A stretch of 37,500 nt of DNA from Glandiceps talaboti (Eukaryota > Hemichordata > Enteropneusta > Spengelidae), in contig NC_135560.1 of NCBI RefSeq assembly GCF_964340395.1, positions 3,705,498 to 3,742,997 of the forward strand. Reading direction: 5' to 3'. Below, in pieces: positions 13,184 to 25,323 of this stretch; the first letter of the stretch is position 1, and each line of letters begins with the position of its first letter. Made by a program: the position numbers and the translations under genes. Under the pieces are notes generated by a model. That model worked only from the letters and a program-made list of their open reading frames with translations. It was not told the origin of the DNA and made no database searches.

Positions 13184-13310
13184 TGTACTGTAACGTAATG
13201 TAACGAAATGTAATGTAATGTAATGTAACGTAACGTAATGTAATGCAGTGCACTGTACTGTACTGTACTGTAATGTAATGTAATGTAATGTAATGTAATG
13301 TAATGTAATA
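13184..13310. repeat. (TAATG)n pentanucleotide array with TAACG and TACTG variants
   Basis: Blocks of CTGTA, TAACG, TACTG and finally pure TAATG units (about 13270-13309). It lies some 270 bases from the (GATAT)n array but uses a different unit. Confidence 0.93.
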
Positions 13311-16300
13311 CTGTAACAGTACAATGCAATAAAAACAACAAAATAATCCAGTAGTTATTTATCTAATGATATTTGCTTAATAATATCTTCTTATATATGA
13401 GTACCTTTTAATACCTAGGCATGAAATTATGGTTTACTTCTCCATGCAATATTTTGTGTATAGCACGATAGATAGACGCTGTCTCAATGATTTCTGGAAA
13501 TGGTAAATAATTGATAATTCAATTAAGTGAAGCCAAGCCTCTAGACATGCCACGTGATGTAGTCTTCAAATTAGTAAGAATTCATTGATTCGTATTCGCT
13601 AAAGTGGACGTGATTATTAACCAGTGGCGCCTAGTATCAAGTAATTTTTCATAATATGCACGATTATTGAGCAAACATATTATGCACGATCACTGAGCTA
13701 AACATTTATCTCATTGGACGTAGATACCAAATATAACCATTTAGTTTTAAAATCTTTACTGTTACCTTATGCCTAACAGTTTTCAATTTGTGTGCAGTAC
13801 GTGTAGTAGGACCTTTGACACACGTGTAAAGGATAATAAGATTACGAGACCGTTGCATGTAATGAGGAAAACTCAATATATTTCGAGTACTTGTGTCTCA
13901 TACGCATGACTGTATATTCATTTAAATTCATCAACATTATGCACCCTACTCGTGTTTATGCCGTTACTCAATGTTCCTGTATCAAAGACAACAAAAATCA
14001 ACTTTGGAATTTTACATTTCTCATCACCGCCACTATATACTAATATACTATCCCCATTTATAGGGCCCATGTACTTATATTTTCAACATGCACTCGTTTG
14101 TTATGTTCCATAACATCGTCTTCATATTTTCAATTACAAAGGAAAAAAGGTTTTCTCTAAATTGTCAGTAATGAGAATTTAAACTTTTATTATGCGTTTA
14201 CATAAAAGCCACAAGGAAAACAATATGGTCCTGCACCTAATCACATTTCAATATTTTAATATCTTATAGTGAGGAACAAGTAAGTAAATGTGGCAGAAAG
14301 CAATATTAAAAATCTTCTCTTCTACTATATTGTAACCTCATATGAATCTGAACTGCGTTGGGTGTTACTTTCTGTTCTGGAAAGATTTAAACAAGAAATT
14401 TGCATATCCACATACATGTATTTGTTTGCAAGATACGTCGGATATACTTTTATAGTCAGTACAATAGACTAATGGTTCTGGAATATTTGGAATGGAAACG
14501 TCTATTTGTTTGGTGATCCTCATTTCTCTCTTTAATAGAACGATATCTGTTCTTAATAAAATTCCACATTCTTCGAATTTCTATCAACACACTTTTCCTG
14601 AAAAGTAGACAAATTGACTGAACATGACAAGATTTTACGCAGCTACAAATAAAAAATCGTGTGAAAGGATATTGAGATACAGATTGACCGTTTCATTTCC
14701 ACATCCTTTGATGTACATTCCATCCTACAACGAGGTCAAACCTAATTTCCAAGGCCCGACTTTAGTCCAGACTTACAAACCTGACAACGTTCATATGAAT
14801 TGATTACCGTAAAAATGTCTCTGACTTTTCACTTTCAATTCAATTTGAATGATTCATGAATAACATATGAGGAAACATGTACATTGTCTATTTATCATAG
14901 TACACTCACTCTACTTTTCCAATTTCAAGATGACATTTTATACACTTTAAACGTGAAACAGTGCAGATTGAATAAGATATTCAATAATCCTACTGTAATG
15001 ATATTTTTGATCTCACAGTTTCTTTTTTCTTGATATTATATACCACTAGAGGAATACATTAATATATGTAATAAATATCTGAGGCCGAATCATGTAGTAA
15101 ATCACTTATTTCTTCTCTCTAAAAAATAATAACTTATATATCATATTTCCTGACCTCTGGATCAAGGTATATCTAAACCAAAATTGAATCTTCTTATAAT
15201 ATATTATCACAAGACGTATGAAGCTATAAAGGATAACCTGCAGCTATTATGTGTATTTCAACAGTCATGATTAAAGAGACTTCGTCCGTAACCTTTAGTT
15301 GGCTTTGTAAGTATATCAAGTAATGATTCGCATAACAAATCCCAATTTTCAGCTTCTTTGACATCATTATGATTACTTTACATTACCACACTCCTTTTAT
15401 TTCTCTTACATCCATTTGATCAAGTACTTGTATTAGTTTCCAGTGAATAATAGAAGTACAGGGGTGTCTATTTGGAGTGCGTTATAATATAGAGTGAAAG
15501 CAACACACACTTGGTTGATTCTTATTCAGCTTCATCGTGACCATGAGGCTAATCACCAAACTGTTCCATAGTGTGAACAGCGCAGATTTGCCTTTTCAAG
15601 AGCAAGTTATGGCATTATAAGCTCCTTTGTACACATCAATCATATGGACTTACATAGGATTACCTCACAACGTTTTAAATGTGCATCAGATTTCATCAAA
15701 CATTTAATTTTATGTCCAATTTTTCAAATCTAGGCTGTCTCTCTGTTAATTATGTAAGCGGTCTGGTAAATTATAATTAAAAACTTATTGAATACATTTC
15801 ATTATTACTTTAACAAATTGTGCATTTCCATTTTAGTTGATGTCGATGTCAATTTTATACGGCTAATAAAGCCATACATCGAGAAGAAGTGTCCTTTTTA
15901 TTTGTATAATTGTATTACCCTACGTTAACCCCACTATATACACGGTTTCTGTCATTTATCAACCAAAGTATACTTTATTTAAGAACTAGGTATTTACATA
16001 TAACGATTAGAAAAGTACATTAAATTGAATTTCAGACTAAGCTCAATGCGTTGTCCATAGCATTGCTCGTTCTTGATAACCCCACTGTAAGTACACACGT
16101 TTTATTTTCATGGAAAATGTTAGTTCTATGAATAAAGCCTTTATCAAATGCAACGACAATTTCTAAATCTACAATGTGAGTTGAGATCTGGCCCCTTTAA
16201 GGTTCACAAATTTAATAGATATTATCTTGTGTTTTATGAGCTTATTGCCTCTGTGAATACATGTAGGAGCTTTCAACAGGCATTACCAATAATAAAAATG

Positions 16301-16677
16301 ATCCCTTTCGATAAAAACCAATCAGCTCTTCTAAGTCTAGTTCAAGATTACACATAGATGTATACAACATACTAGTGACAAATGCCACAATATAAGCTTA
16401 TAAAACCTTAAATGAATACGCGTAGATTAAGAAACATCTGCTCCATCATTTGAAGAGAAAATAACCTCTTTAACCATGTTATTAGAAGTTATTATATCAG
16501 GCATGATTCATCTTTGTCACTTTGATCTCACCGTCGTTAGATGCAAAACCAACATGCCCACTGAATGCACAAGTATACATTTAAATGAATAATGATTTCA
16601 AATTTGAATAAATATTTGGCGCAATATTTTGCAAGCATAATCAACCTGAGCAGTTTGCCGCGTTGTTGTTATTGTCT

Positions 16678-16679
<2 letters not shown>
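13311..16679. other. Spacer, nothing recognised
   Basis: Strongly AT-rich with many stops in all frames; no structured RNA or inverted repeat noticed. Confidence 0.55.

Positions 16680-16721
<42 letters not shown>
16680..16721. repeat. (TTG)n microsatellite
   Basis: Fourteen perfect TTG units, preceded by a degenerate stretch (GTTGTTGTTATTGTCTTTG) that marks its older boundary. Confidence 0.95.
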
Positions 16722-17376
16722 ATTGAGGCAGATGATGATTATTTATGGTCAATTAGATATTGTTTTATAAACAGAGTTCTTTTACAATACCTTTCTAAAA
16801 TCTAATTTACAATTTCATTGTCTCGTGGCAGGTACAGGTGGTACCATTTGTTTTATGTAAATGTTAATTTTCACGGTAGATATTTGAACACATAAAATTA
16901 CAATTGGTTATTATACATCATGTATGTAATGGCACCGAATTATCGGAGTTCAGAGAGAAAATTGGTGATATGTTGCTCTAAAGAATATTTACAATCGATT
17001 ATGACACTCTGTTAACAAATTATAATAAATGCATTAGGCTTTTTGTTCTAATGACATTGTTATGTTGGGAAATCAGGAACAAATTGGTAATATTCTTAAT
17101 AAAGGTGTGATGACAGTTGGTGACAGATTGGAAAAAAACATGTACTAAACATAATGGTAACAATTATGCAAACGTCTAATTTAAATACATATTACAATCT
17201 ATTAGTTCCAACAATTCATGAAAAAGAAGCGAGTTCTGCAGTAAGCGAATTTTTCAATAAATTCCCGTCAATTTTGTAACATTCATACTTATATTTATAT
17301 GTGTAAATCTTGCACGATCTAAGGCAATCACTGAACGTTATATGAACATGATGTAATAACATACAATGTCTCCTCT

Positions 17377-17547
17377 ATGTATGTATGTATGTATGTATGT
17401 ATGTATGTATGCATGCATGCATGCATGCATGCATGTATGTATGTATGTATGTATGTATGTATGTATGTATGTGTGTATGTGTGTATGTATGTATGTATGT
17501 ATGTACGTACGTACGTACGTACGTGTGTATGTATGTATGTATGTATG

Positions 17548-17577
<30 letters not shown>
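17377..17577. repeat. Block-structured (ATGT)n tetranucleotide array
   Basis: 201 bases of ATGT units with an internal pure (ATGC)6 block at 17409-17432, GTGT interruptions near 17472-17485, and a pure (ACGT)5 block at 17505-17524. All overlapping MYVCMYVC or HTYIHTYI frames come from this array. Confidence 0.95.
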
Positions 17578-17579
<2 letters not shown>

Positions 17580-17774
17580 CAATTAAGAAGATAAGACATG
17601 AATACTTGGACATTTTATTTAGTTTACAGTCGCAGGTACTTAAATTTGACAATCATTCTCTATTTCAGTACATTTTTTCATTTGCATTGGAACAAGTTAG
17701 AATATAATGTCATAGGGTTATTTCGAATGGAAATCATTTTGTTGCACGTCGACCAAGAGTCAAATTGACACTAA

Positions 17775-18156
17775 CAAGTTGTAACGCAGTCCACAAATTA
17801 CTTCGAAAGATTTTGATTTACGGTATGCCCCCAGAGGATTTGGCATCAGTTGCATGTGGAGAAGCAATATAACCTCTAAATGTATATCATATCGTGTAGA
17901 GAAAATACTTCAAAAAAGTAGACGTGGTCACATCGTTAACCAGGTTACGCATAAGTTAATGCGACCGGTTAAGCAGTGTATCAAGGGATACACGAAGATA
18001 TGGATCAGTTATTGCATTACCGCTTCCCAACACGGTCGATTTTGCCAGAAAACAAGCAGCCGTCTACTCCACGCCGACCTAATGATATCGTTGATAGGAT
18101 TTGATGAAATGAGTTTTGAAATCAGCCATTCGCATGGAACTATCAGAGCTACGTGA
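17775..18156 (+). other. Open frame of ~128 codons, uncertain
   Basis: Open from after a TAA to the TGA at 18156, with the first ATG at 17854. The translation (RSPQITSKDFDLRYAPRGFG at its start) shows no motif. The minus strand is also partly open here. Composition is a little GC-richer than the surroundings, so a decayed gene or element is possible. Confidence 0.15.
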
Positions 18157-19943
18157 ACTGAATTTGTCTTTCAATTTACCTTCCACCTTCTTCGTAAGAT
18201 CACCTGCATCCACAACCTATGATTCAATAATATTCAATTCTGTTTGCCCCTCGCCTGGCTTGTAAGTCTCATACATGTTCAAAGCAATTAAGTTATTGAC
18301 AATGATGATTTGGCCTTTGTTACGAAAACGTACACTAGCTAAGCAAATAAATCAAAATTCAATATAATTAGAAGAACTGTGAATCAATGACTGGACAGAA
18401 CCATAGCTCCATTTCTGTCTGTGCGACACACGGCGTGCAAGAGATTGTCGTGGGAAATGAAACATGTATAGTAGTACTTTATATATTGGTTTATAGCTAA
18501 ATATATTGCTTGATTTACGTCCACCTGGTAATGTCACACATCTATATTAACTCGACTCTTCAATCTATGTTATTGCAAAATTACAAAAAGACCACATATG
18601 TGTTATGTTTGTTATTATTAAATCTTATAAAATGCTAAAATCGTGTCATAACACACCACATAATTGATTATGGCTTTAAAACTCAGATTAATGATTTCTA
18701 ACACTGCCAGAAAAAACCTCTTAAAAAATACGTGTTTAATCGTATAAAAGCGACAGCAGCTGCCAAACTATTCGTTGTGAATAACTACAATTTACTTGAG
18801 TTTTACCCACATTGCAGTAAACAAAAAAATCAATAAAACTAGAAAACATACGTGTGTAATAACTGTATATTGGCGATGGTGTTAATCAGATATATTAAAC
18901 TCAAACAACTCCCCTTTGAAATGTCTGACCTGAGATACGTGAACCCTAAACAAGATTATACCGTGATTAAACTATGATTACTTTATGCAATTATGATAAT
19001 TAGCAATCAAACGTGACAAAATAACAGGATTACAACACCTTCTCAACGGCAAAGTAGTTTGTTTAACATTCAATTTTACAAAGGCTTTGCATGAATGCTC
19101 ACTATTACGCCCAGACCTATCGATACACACAAGGCTGCTGATAAAATTTATTTGAGTACAGCACTCGCACCATGTATATACACAGTTCTCGTCGTGTCGA
19201 TGATCAACAGCCAACGACAGTTATCGTAGTAAGATCGTATGTTTGATACTACACTGGCACGTTAAATAACCATTCAAATATTACCTAAAGACCATTAGTT
19301 ACAACCTAATTTTCACTAGAAGGCCTCACTTGATGAACCAATGTCGTATGTATACTATATATGTGTTAGAAGCGTGACAAGAAGAGACGGTAATTGTGTT
19401 CGTGTAAAAGATACATGCACTTGGCCTTGGCCCTCTTATTAAAATAATAAATCTCTGTGGAGATTTAAGGTCATCTTCAGACGGGGCGACCATACAAAAA
19501 AGCAACGTGAAAAGTTCCTCTATGAAATCAACATGAGAACATTGACACACATCTGTTTCAACTAATGTCAATGTATTTTCTCATAGTAATTGTTTCTTTG
19601 TTTGTTTGTATTGATTGTGTGTCATCGAATGAGGACAAATCAAGGCAAGTGACACTTGTAAAGAATCTGTAGATTGTTCATCCTTGTTTTGATAAAAAAA
19701 GATGAAGAATTAGGACGAAAGATGGTTTCATTAATCAGGTTCAACTCAGCAGGACGGGGGTTAATACCCGAGTAGGTGTCACAATGTACTATACGAAACA
19801 GCTGACATCTTTGATATAATTATGTATTTTACACAAGATTAACCACTAAAAAATATTTTGCATAACTGTTTGCAAGTGAACGGTATAAAACCCCTAAAAC
19901 ATCTATATTCATCATTGCAAGGAACTAGAATTCGTCACAATGA
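18157..19943. other. Spacer, nothing recognised
   Basis: Minus-strand frames of 61-81 codons at 18352-18537, 18978-19214 and 19326-19571 have no protein features. No repeats seen. Confidence 0.5.
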
Positions 19944-19965
19944 AACTGGTTAAAACGCCACTGAA

Positions 19966-20130
19966 CTTTAACTACATGGTACATGTATACGTAGATAGCC
20001 CAGGTGTTAAACTTTAACCGTAGCACGGTATAGGTGTATTGCCCAAACTGTGATAGACTTTAGCTACGGTACGGTATACGAATATAGCCAAACTGTATGC
20101 TTTAATCCTATGGTATCATCTATGTATGGC
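19966..20130 (+). repeat. 46-bp minisatellite, ~3.7 diverged copies
   Basis: CTTTAAyyrTAGyACGGTAT-type units start at 19966, 20012, 20058 and 20100 (periods 46, 46, 42), each followed by ATATAGCCCAAACTGT-like sequence. A partial unit (AAACTGGTTAAAACG) precedes the array at ~19944. Confidence 0.65.
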
Positions 20131-20401
20131 ACACATTTAAAAGTGTGCATAATTACTAGTAAGTGATATACATTTGATTAATGTCTCCGATGGACCTGAC
20201 AATAACATGTATTTCAGTAAGATAAGGCCGTGGCCTTGATGTAAGTTTAACAAAAATGGAATATACCTTTGGATTTCGCTATTTTGTTTACCATAGAACT
20301 TTTAGTATCATATGTTGCTGCAACTTTAATTTTTTTCTCGGTAACATGCTCTTTCACTGAAAAGGGGATCAGAGCAAGAAGATACTCAACACATATTCTG
20401 C

Positions 20402-20419
20402 AAATCGTTTAAACGATTT
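20402..20419. repeat. Perfect 18-base palindrome
   Basis: AAATCGTTTAAACGATTT reads the same on both strands. No function is evident. Confidence 0.9.
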
Positions 20420-20814
20420 CAATAAATATAAGTTCAGACACGTGAGTGGTTAAAGCTGTTTGCGATGACGTGATATAAATGCGTTACATCTGAAGGTGTA
20501 TAGATTCGGTAATAAGTTGTTCCCTTGTTATATATATCCTAAGTGGATCTGTTAGCCATTAGTAGTTTCCAGTAACACCAAGGGGTCCATTACCACTGAA
20601 ACTTCGTTACTGGACACAACAGCACAAGGACCTCAAAGAGCTATACATAGCATAACCAACTAATTATAACAGTTAAATGTTCGGATCTCTACTCTCACCC
20701 AGCATGTGAGTGGCAGCAACTCAAAACAGAGGTGTATCGGCGAGGGTGAGATATGCTTGGTACACAATTAGTTCAGATGGTCAAATTGCTGTAAAAAAAA
20801 CCAGTTTGCATGAC

Positions 20815-23473
20815 TCAATACAGGGCGCCTTTTACATCGTCGTCTCTCATATTTGCATCAAAGTTGAAATGGGACAAAGGCGAGACTGATTTTATCTTGG
20901 TTACATTTCTCTTATGCTTTTGGGACACAGAAAAGCCATTTTCATCAACGCTGCGTTGTGTGACCTTTCTAAAATTAGTTAGATGGTTAAAACAGTCGTT
21001 ACTTCGATACTTGATCAACAAACATAGGAAAATGTGTGGCTTCCTACAAACTCACACTATGGTCCCAAGATACATTCGATTTTATCTAGTAACTATGATA
21101 AATAGAAATGGCGAGTGTCGATTGTTCTCATGTGGATACGTCAAAAGCGCTGTTTCTTCCAGCAAGATCATGACATCAGATTCCTAACGCAGTGTTAGTG
21201 TAATTCCATTAACAATCTGTGTTAAAAATACTACTGAACGTTGCATTCTCAACGATGAACGATAATACGAAACCCACACACCGCAGGGCTAACTGCACGA
21301 TTTTCCTCACTTAATTGAAGGGAACATTCGTGAAATTCTATATACCTAGATATTGTATATCTATCGTAAAATTGGGTTGGGTTAAATATACCCTTGTTCG
21401 CTATGACGTCTGAAACAATATATCGTTTTCAGGCCAGACCGCTAAAATTGCTAGTTGAGCCGCAAAAATCTACAACTGTATCTATGAAACATTTTATTTC
21501 TTAATGACCAAATACCTTAGTAAAAAAAATAGATTTAGAACTATTAGGAGGAGAGAGATGGGTTTATCCTGTGCATCGTTATTCATTTCTATATACATAT
21601 TAGCTTACTTCAATGAAGTGTTCTTTTAAATTGTCAATGGAAGAAATATTGTTGACGTTAATCACGGACGTCAGTAATTGCAAAAAAAAAACATTGTTAG
21701 CCACAGTATACTCCTCGACAAGTGTACATACGTTGCCTGGAAGCCGACTCTTAAGATAGTAATACGTTGAGTTTGACAATCTTCGAAATTTTGAATGAAA
21801 TGTATGTAGTAATGAAAAACACGGCACATTTTCTATAGTTCATCGGCGTCACTACGGAGTTGTGATGAGGTACAGGTAAACACATGTATGCACCGATGCA
21901 TCTTCACACTTCATTGATAAACAAAACATTTTTTTTCAGCAAAACCACTTAAATAACGAATCTCAATAAGAATAACTACTACTATTAATAACACAATTGG
22001 CCAGAGACAATTTTGAATAGAGCAAGGTAGTTATCGATCATTTAAACGTGCAGACGATGAAATGAAGTCAGGCGTAAAGCAATTAATTGACTTTGCAGGA
22101 ATGCATTCGCGTAGGATGTGTAATTAGTGGTCTGACCACACGACATTACAATTGTTCCTCTGAGCGTTGTTTAGTAGTAAAATCTAGGAAAGCATATATC
22201 TTCGACTGTGTGTCCATAGTTAACAACTTAGGATTCTGAGATAAGAAGGCTACTGTCTACTCTTGACATGTTTCAATTCCCTATAGGTTTGTTATTGGGA
22301 TGTTGGCATTTCGAGTGGTCAAGATATTTTATGGTTGTCTGTCTCATCAAAATGTTAACATTTTAAAACAAAGCACGCTTTTCAATACAATTCCCAACGT
22401 ACATATCAATTTATTCTAAGTAAAGGTTTTTCTATTATCACTAACGAGTAAGAAAGCACTATAGTAAACTAGCAAAGTCTAGCATAATGTTGGTAAGGGA
22501 ATTATAAAACAGATGTTTATGTGAGATATCCTTCTCATTAAGAAACTGAAATATTTTAGTATATTAGGGAATACATCCCATGTAGTGTTACCATGATAAT
22601 AATTTAAGAGTTTTAGTCAATGATGCAGCTATATCTAGGTTAGGTGGTTGGTCAGTCGCTTTAGCAAAGTACAAATTAATTATATGAAATTGAGCTTTGT
22701 ATACTCAAATCTATTAAATTTCCCAACTTAACTTTATAAGAAAAAACTAACTTCACAAAGTCAAGTACTCACTTGTTTGCCATGCCCAGTTTCTTATAAC
22801 CTAACGGTCTTGTACATTCTACAGCCAACGAGTCAGTTAATGGACGTAGTTCCCAGCGAGGTTTTTTATGTTCATATACATGTAGATTTGAAGTCGACTT
22901 ATCGTGTTCAATGAGGAGTAAAAACTGTTATTACACCCCCACTTACATATGTTACAACGTGGCCTTCCAATAAACTATTTCTTTTTCCCATTCCTTTATG
23001 CTCAGTTCATTTCATAACCGTCTTTTCTCACCAATACGCAATGACCACTGCTCCCGCTGTTACACAGTGATGGCCAAGGCTCTATATCACCACCAAGTTG
23101 CCGTAATAATTGGAGAGTTGATTTACAACTGAATGGTAGGAATTGCACCCCTCCGAGACAACACCCCCACCCGATCACGATTGAAAAAAGAATTGCCACC
23201 TTATTGAAAATTGTATGTTTTTTCACACAGAGATTCGTTAGCTACGCCTGTGATATCGCTGTTAGTGAAAGAGACGATAGAAAGGAATGACTATTGGACT
23301 TTAAAACATTCATTATGTTGAGATCATCCACCGATATCTCAGTGTGAACCATACGATATGATTCATTTGAAGTGAATGATGGATGCATATTCTGGAGCGT
23401 AATTGATCTCTTCCACTTGCACAAAACGTAATTAAGCTTCTTCTTCCGTAGACGTTCATAGGCCTGGTTATTT
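20815..23473 (-). CDS. Candidate 3' part of a multi-exon gene, unrecognised product (four exons)
   Basis: Four minus-strand open segments join in frame. Exon 1, 23473-23246: acceptor CATCTTAG, weak donor GGC|GTAGCT, 75 codons with phase 2 at both ends. Exon 2, 23128-23032: acceptor CCATTCAG, donor TTG|GTGAGA, phase 2 in and 0 out. Exon 3, 22924-22773: acceptor AATAACAG exactly where the frame opens, strong donor AA|GTGAGT, phase 0 in and 2 out. Exon 4, 20968-20815: acceptor with branch-like CTAAC and CTAATTTTAG, phase 2 in, ends TGA. Introns would be 117, 107 and 1804 bases. The joined ~209 residues run from a lysine-rich helix-like start (YERLRKKKLNYVLCKW) through LQLLRQLGGDIEPWPS and LHVYEHKKPRWELRPL to ECTRPLGYKKLGMANK and an acidic tail ending MRDDDVKGALY. 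No family is recognised. Upstream exons were sought and not found convincingly. The CTRPLG...LGMANK stretch faintly recalls the start of a discoidin (F5/8C) domain, but the next in-frame exon does not continue it. Exons 3 and 4 are the most convincing; exon 1's donor is the weakest point. Confidence 0.42.
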
Positions 23474-23628
23474 CTAAGATGATGTCGATGCAAACATCTT
23501 CGTCACATCACAACCAAATTATGTCTTTATTTGTATTCAAGTAATTGCATGCAATTGCAATACAACGGTTATCAGTGTTTCAATATCGGTTTTGTTATCA
23601 GTACTCAATTGATGATGCCATAAAAATC

Positions 23629-23770
23629 ATGTTTTGTCTCATATTGGTAATGTGCGTGCTGTATGCAAGGAAAGAGACAGGGACATTTTGTATGGTTATT
23701 GATGCTCTAACGTCATGTGATGAGAAAAAATTACAACACTGTGAGGGTAAACCGTTGTATATTGGCGTAT
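23629..23770 (+). CDS. Possible first exon of a small secreted protein, unknown
   Basis: An ATG begins MFCLILVMCVLYARKETG, which resembles a signal peptide, followed by a segment with three cysteines (TFCMVIDALTSC, KKLQHCEG). A donor-like AGG|GTAAAC falls after HCEG; without splicing the frame stops after 47 codons. It is antisense and just upstream of the candidate minus-strand gene. No family recognised; may well be chance. Confidence 0.15.
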
Positions 23771-24530
23771 GAATACACTTTGCAAGTTGTCTCTTTTATT
23801 CGCCTTCCCACGTTCAATCTGTCACGAATGCATCAGTGTCGCAATACCGGCTGGCGTCGATTTTGCGGAATATGTAACATATGCATGCTGTGGCAACTTT
23901 GCAGTAGCAATAGAAAGATGATACTTTAAGCTTCGTCACACCCGTTCGTGTCTTGTCTTTATCTATGTTGTATCAATCTATAGTCAATGTGACTAAAGCT
24001 CTTTACTCCTGTCTTTAAGCATGGCAAACTTCTCGTAGGAGATTGAATTAAATAGCGCCATTGCAAACTTTCCTACCGTTAAGAAACACATTAAACGCAA
24101 TTCGTCTACGAACAGACACGAAACACCACTTGATTGGAAATAACTTCAGGAACAATGATTAAAATAAATGTAATATCTGTCTTAAATGACAGCTACTACA
24201 CTGAAAAATGCCACAGGCGATCTTTATCGGAACAATGATCAAAATAGAAAACGTCTTACGTATTCCGTTCAGTCAGATCGATTTATTTTTACACTATAGA
24301 CTTCTCTGAAAAGTAATTATGATTATCATTGTATCTAGATAGGCGAGTTCTGTTATGTAATGTATTCTCTCTGTGTCTATCGACATCACTAATAGGCATC
24401 CATCTATCACTTCTCACTAAATGACCCGCTTAGACGGTTCAATGTATTGACAGCATTGACAAACTACATCCCGTAAGACATGAACAGTTATGCTGCAATT
24501 TGCCATCAAGGGCACTCCAAGTGGATGTGG

Positions 24531-24538
24531 TGACGTCA
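24531..24538. promoter_or_regulatory. Full CRE palindrome (TGACGTCA)
   Basis: Exact CREB/ATF consensus in a slightly GC-richer stretch (24480-24620) just before transposon copy 1. No gene start was recognised next to it; an 8-base site can occur by chance. Confidence 0.2.
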
Positions 24539-25210
24539 TGAGTTGTCGATGACCTCGACCTGGGTATACACGTGCTCTTTAGGTCATTCTCATTATTATT
24601 CACCTAACGAACGTCGACAGATTTCCTTCCAGTAGACTCGACGTAGTATATTGAAGTCGTCAAATCATCAACCTAGATCATTTTCTAACTTTCTTACAAT
24701 TGAAACTTGGATTTACTGTCAAGTCTTCGAAATCGTCATTCAGTGTCTTGGCGGCAGTCTTTTGTATGCGACCCATCGGGTAGCCATAAAGTTGTAACAA
24801 TAAGGAAGATTTGTACGGGAAGATGGGTATATGGAAAGGTGAACAAAATGCTTTATTTAAAAAAAAATAACTTAAGGGAGCCTTCAGTATTTACAGGGGG
24901 GGGGGGGCGGAGGACTCGGAGGGGTGGGTCACATTTTACAAACCTGTTCTTAGGAGAGGGTCATATTTTGCATGACAATATTTGGGGGAGGGTCACATTT
25001 TACAATCCGTAGTTTTGTGACCAATTGAATATTCAATTATTGCCAATTTGTTTTGTGTGTTTTGAGATGTAAACGTGAGATGAGCACTCAACGAGTACTT
25101 TACATGCACAAATACAAAAATAAAAATACACATATTGTAAGAAATTGTTTAATAAAATGATGCATTGTGTTGAGTGTACCATCTCACCTTATCACTCACA
25201 CTGTCCGTGA

Positions 25211-25273
25211 ATGTTGTTGTTAAAATATGATGGTGATGGTAGCAGTGATGATGATGATGATAACAATGCTGAC

Positions 25274-25323
<50 letters not shown>

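Noticed and set aside
20130-20149. Small hairpin GCACAC...GTGTGC
   Set aside because: Six-base stem with an AT loop; no T-run or context of a terminator or structured RNA.
20810-21187. 125-codon plus-strand frame
   Set aside because: No domain; the minus strand over the same region has an acceptor, more natural composition and a stop, so this is taken as the shadow of the terminal exon.
23002-23226. QLGGDIEPWPS resembles the GDIExNPGP 2A-like motif of some LINE proteins
   Set aside because: The essential NPGP is absent and no reverse transcriptase or PHD-finger sequence follows; the segment fits better as an exon of the candidate gene.
24707-25012. 101-codon plus-strand frame running into transposon copy 1
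   Set aside because: It crosses the transposon boundary and the G-run; no independent evidence of coding.
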